Positions 61,749 to 64,000 of a DNA stretch of 64,000 nucleotides are shown here, one piece after another. Source of the DNA: Yponomeuta sedellus (Eukaryota; Arthropoda; Insecta; Lepidoptera; Yponomeutidae); contig OW203740.1 in assembly GCA_934045075.1 (NCBI GenBank), forward strand, positions 17,807,878 through 17,871,877. Reading direction: 5' to 3'. A program made the translations under genes and the position numbers. Below the pieces are notes generated by a model. That model did no database searches, was not told the origin of the DNA, and saw nothing but the letters and a program-made list of their open reading frames with translations. Positions within the stretch are counted from its first letter, which is position 1; every line of letters starts with the position of its first letter.

Positions 61749-63842
61749 CTGAAAATGAGAATAGTGCTTGTTTAAAGATAGTTTTGTCAAATTGCCATTT
61801 CAGTGGTTATGTCGTTTGCGAAGTGTTAAATCCTCTACTACTGCTACTGTTCGCTAACCGTCGTTCTAAAGGTTCGAATCAATGGAGTATAAGGGTCGTA
61901 AACATCTCATGAAGTGCCGCGAACGTGCAGTAACTAACTAAAACAATTTTGAAACGTTGTTAACGTCGTTCAAGTTATGATAAATCTTAATGAAAATTTA
62001 ATTTGGTTGAAAATTCAGACTTTATTGAATTAAACTTTTTTATAAATAACTTCTAATTACTTGTCCCAAACTAGGAACAATAATAATATAATTCGGTGGC
62101 TCAACGCTTCTAAGATATTACTAAACCTTCAAACCATTAATCGATAAATAGATAGAGATAAAGAACACTTTATACCACAAGATACCATAGTAACCAAAAT
62201 AAAGTCTTAAACACTAGTAGGTAACAAGAAAATGAAAGTGCAGTGAAGAACATTTATTGCTGAAGACAAAGATGGTCCATCGAGGCGGATCCGAGCTGCT
62301 AAAGTACGCAGGAATAAAAGTGAAGTTAAAGCAGAAGAGTGGTGCTGTCATGTGCTTGGAACCTCAACGAAAAGTGCACGAAAAGTGTTGAAAAGTTGGA
62401 AGCAGTGTGTGTTAGTTTCGTAAAGGATCCCCAAAAAAGGAGAAAATAAAATTAAACTAGTGTCATAACTCATAAGCAAAATACTAAGAAAAAAAATAGT
62501 TTAAGGAAGAAGGTAAGATAAGGAATAAAAAAGAAATAAAAAAAAACCTAAAAGGTAGGTACCTAAATCCCCGGAACAGCCCCGTGTAACTGTTTTATAT
62601 ATGTCTTGAAGAGGTCCAGCTGGTCGGTCTCTTGCAGCACCTCCACGCAGCCTTTGAAGTACTCTGTCGTGAAACAGTCGTTCCTGCGTCCCAAAAAGGA
62701 AAATTGTGCTTTAGTAATGAAGTATTATAGTTCAGATTGGAAGGGGTTGTTGTGAGGTGCATTTTTGTAATAAAGCACACATTCTTGTGCGCAAACATAA
62801 TGGGTCTTTGCTTGTGACTTGTGTAGATTTACAGGTCTATTGGAGAGTTCAGGTCTTTGATAGTTGTATTTTGTTTAAATTGACTTTGCTTTGGGTGAGG
62901 CTGTAGCCAAATTAATTTTACTCTTTGGTAATAATAAAGAGCGGGTGCCCTCTTTCTATCGTGTACCGTACCTATTATTGCGAACGTGTTCCTTGTAAAT
63001 GTCCGGTGCTGTAATAATCGTTGATTTTTGCATCTACTTAATACGATGATAACAGCTTCCAGTGACACCTTCCCTCACACTAGATGGATGAAGGGACCGC
63101 TCGGACACTATTATTCGGCTGCAGTGTCATTATTTTTGTAAAGATGGTGTTATTATGACTTACCGAATGGAAAAGTGGCCATCGTATAAATCTCCTGTAT
63201 CCAGGTCTAAAAAGGAGATCCGTCTATGGCAATACTTGTTATACGTTGTAGAGCTCTACATCCTGTAGTGAGATTGAAACAGTCTCGCAGATACAAGGAC
63301 ACGACGAAAAAAGAAAAGAAGGTTATTTTTCTTCATTTACGTGGCTATGCCGTGTCTTTGGATCCACTACCAAGCCTCCTTTCTTCTCTAGCTTCAGACG
63401 GGGATAAGGAAGAAGTCTGTAGTAAGTTTGTGGCAATACCTGCAGTTTGTACAGCTGGGCTCACAGAAGAGGTTGAAGCAATCGTTACAGATCACCGAAT
63501 TGTAGACGCCCTTTCACTAAAGGCTTTCTAAACTTCTTCTAAGTTCTTTTTATACCCTTTTGTAGCTATGGAGCATCTATGCTTCCGTCCCATTCTAGGA
63601 CTTCAGACAGTCAAGATTGCATACCTGCAGAGAGTGTAGAGCTGGGGCTCCCGGAAAAGGTTGAAGCAGTCATCACAGATGCGGTCGAGTCGCGAAAAGA
63701 TCGCCGAGTCGTATACGCCCTTGCACTGGAGGTTGAAGAAGGAGCGCCGCGCCACGTGGTGCGCGGGCGGCGGCGCGCCGGCCGCTCCGAGCGCCAGCGT
63801 CAGCAGGGCTGCGCACGCGACCTGCACTGAGCTTAGATGCAT
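61640..63842 (-). CDS. ITP: Ion transport peptide gene (ITP and ITPL forms)
   Basis: Three coding exons on the minus strand: 63842-63625 (signal peptide and shared first part), 62683-62563 (ITPL end) and 61748-61640 (ITP end). Joining the first to the last gives ITP. The exon-2 signal peptide and the spacer ending in RR are followed by a 72-residue peptide with six Cys and a C-terminal GKR, cut and amidated after Val. Skipping nothing and reading into 62683-62563 gives the longer ITPL with a free C-terminus. ITP belongs to the crustacean hyperglycaemic hormone family and is made in neuroendocrine cells to stimulate ion and water reabsorption. The exon order fits the known insect rule that ITPL includes an extra exon with its own stop. 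Confidence 0.93.
62563..62683 (-). CDS. ITP: ITPL-specific exon
   Basis: Acceptor GACGCAG; the first base completes Arg. It encodes NDCFTTEYFKGCVEVLQETD and ends LHGAVPGI then TAG at 62563-62565. It keeps the two Cys of the fold but has no amidation signal, which is the mark of ITP-like forms. It lies between the shared exon and the ITP exon, so its inclusion or skipping decides the product. Confidence 0.92.
63164..63206 (-). other. 43-nt exon-like block in the ITP intron
   Basis: On the minus strand TTTTTAG borders the left and a perfect GTAAGT borders the right. Its length (43) does not preserve the ITP frame between exon 2 and either last exon. It could be a micro-exon, a poison exon or chance. 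Confidence 0.3.
63240..63305 (-). pseudogene. Second decayed copy of ITP exon 2
   Basis: The minus strand reads LYLRDCFNLTTGCR, aligning with the ICDDCFNLF...LCR part of exon 2. A GTATTG sits at the position of the exon-2 donor. The upstream half is frameshifted. Confidence 0.5.
63440..63530 (-). pseudogene. First decayed copy of ITP exon 2
   Basis: The minus strand reads KGVYNSVICNDCFNLFCEPS then CTNCR and ends at a donor, TGCAG|GTATTG, like that of exon 2 (TGCAG|GTATGC). Compared with exon 2 it lacks about six residues (the FSRLDR part), and the first Cys codon TGC has become TGA. It is therefore not usable as a full hormone exon. Confidence 0.65.
63625..63842 (-). CDS. ITP: ITP shared coding exon (signal peptide and peptide start)
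   Basis: The ATG at 63842 follows directly on GCCCGCAG, a splice acceptor, so a 5' untranslated exon lies to the right. A hydrophobic signal peptide (VACAALLTLALGAAG) is followed by a short spacer ending RR. The mature peptide then starts SFFNLQCKGVYDSAIF and includes RICDDCFNLFREPQLYTLCR with four of the six Cys. It ends in phase 2 at AG|GTATGC. The region is GC-rich, unlike its surroundings. Confidence 0.93.
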
Positions 63843-64000
63843 CTGCGGGCAACGAGAGGGCGCTGTTAGGTTTTGTTCTAGCGATTCTGGATTCGGAAAT
63901 AATACAAGATTTGGAGTATCGTAAAGTCAGTTTATGATCTTGAAAAGTTTGATAGCGTCGTTCATATTGGATAATGTCGTGATGTGAAAAAGACATTATT

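Overview
The window is from an insect nuclear genome, almost certainly a moth or butterfly (Lepidoptera). The genes have spliced exons with GT..AG introns. They include an insect NEMO-type scaffold and an ion transport peptide gene whose ITP form is a 72-residue amidated peptide. The introns and spacers are packed with transposons and SINEs of the kinds common in Lepidoptera. There are no bacterial-type operons, CRISPR arrays or phage genes.

Layout. (1) 1-5 kb: old repeats, then the first two coding exons of a ceramide-1-phosphate transfer protein gene on the minus strand (3886-4284); its 3' exons lie to the left of the window or were not recognised. (2) 5-7 kb: a cluster of tRNA-Ile-derived SINEs in two orientations. 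(3) 7.69-9.63 kb: an insertion that splits a 5S-rRNA-derived SINE and carries a broken, intron-containing THAP-domain gene. (4) 10.48-49.96 kb: one large plus-strand gene, the IKK-gamma/NEMO (Kenny, optineurin-like) regulatory subunit of the IMD immune pathway. It has 13 common coding exons and two alternative last exons, each encoding a different CCHC zinc finger. (5) 50-61 kb: gene-poor DNA with minisatellites, a duplicated exon-like segment and scattered MITEs and SINEs. (6) 61.64-63.84 kb: the ion transport peptide gene ITP on the minus strand, with separate ITPL and ITP last exons and two decayed exon-2 copies.

Most of the kenny locus is mobile DNA. It holds a young Ty3/Gypsy LTR retrotransposon (20.63-26.76 kb: 483-bp LTRs with two differences, a 4-bp target duplication, a -1 frameshift site and two in-frame TGAs in pol). 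It also holds a Jockey-like LINE inside a MITE, an intact mariner transposase gene in an element that is itself split by another Jockey-type LINE, and many copies of a 5S-derived SINE, two tRNA-derived SINEs and several fold-back MITE families.

How the genes work together: Kenny is expected to hold the IKK complex on polyubiquitin to activate the NF-kB factor Relish. ITP is a neurohormone of ion and water balance, and CPTP moves ceramide-1-phosphate between membranes. They are neighbours without an evident shared pathway. All calls come from reading the sequence; no database search was possible.
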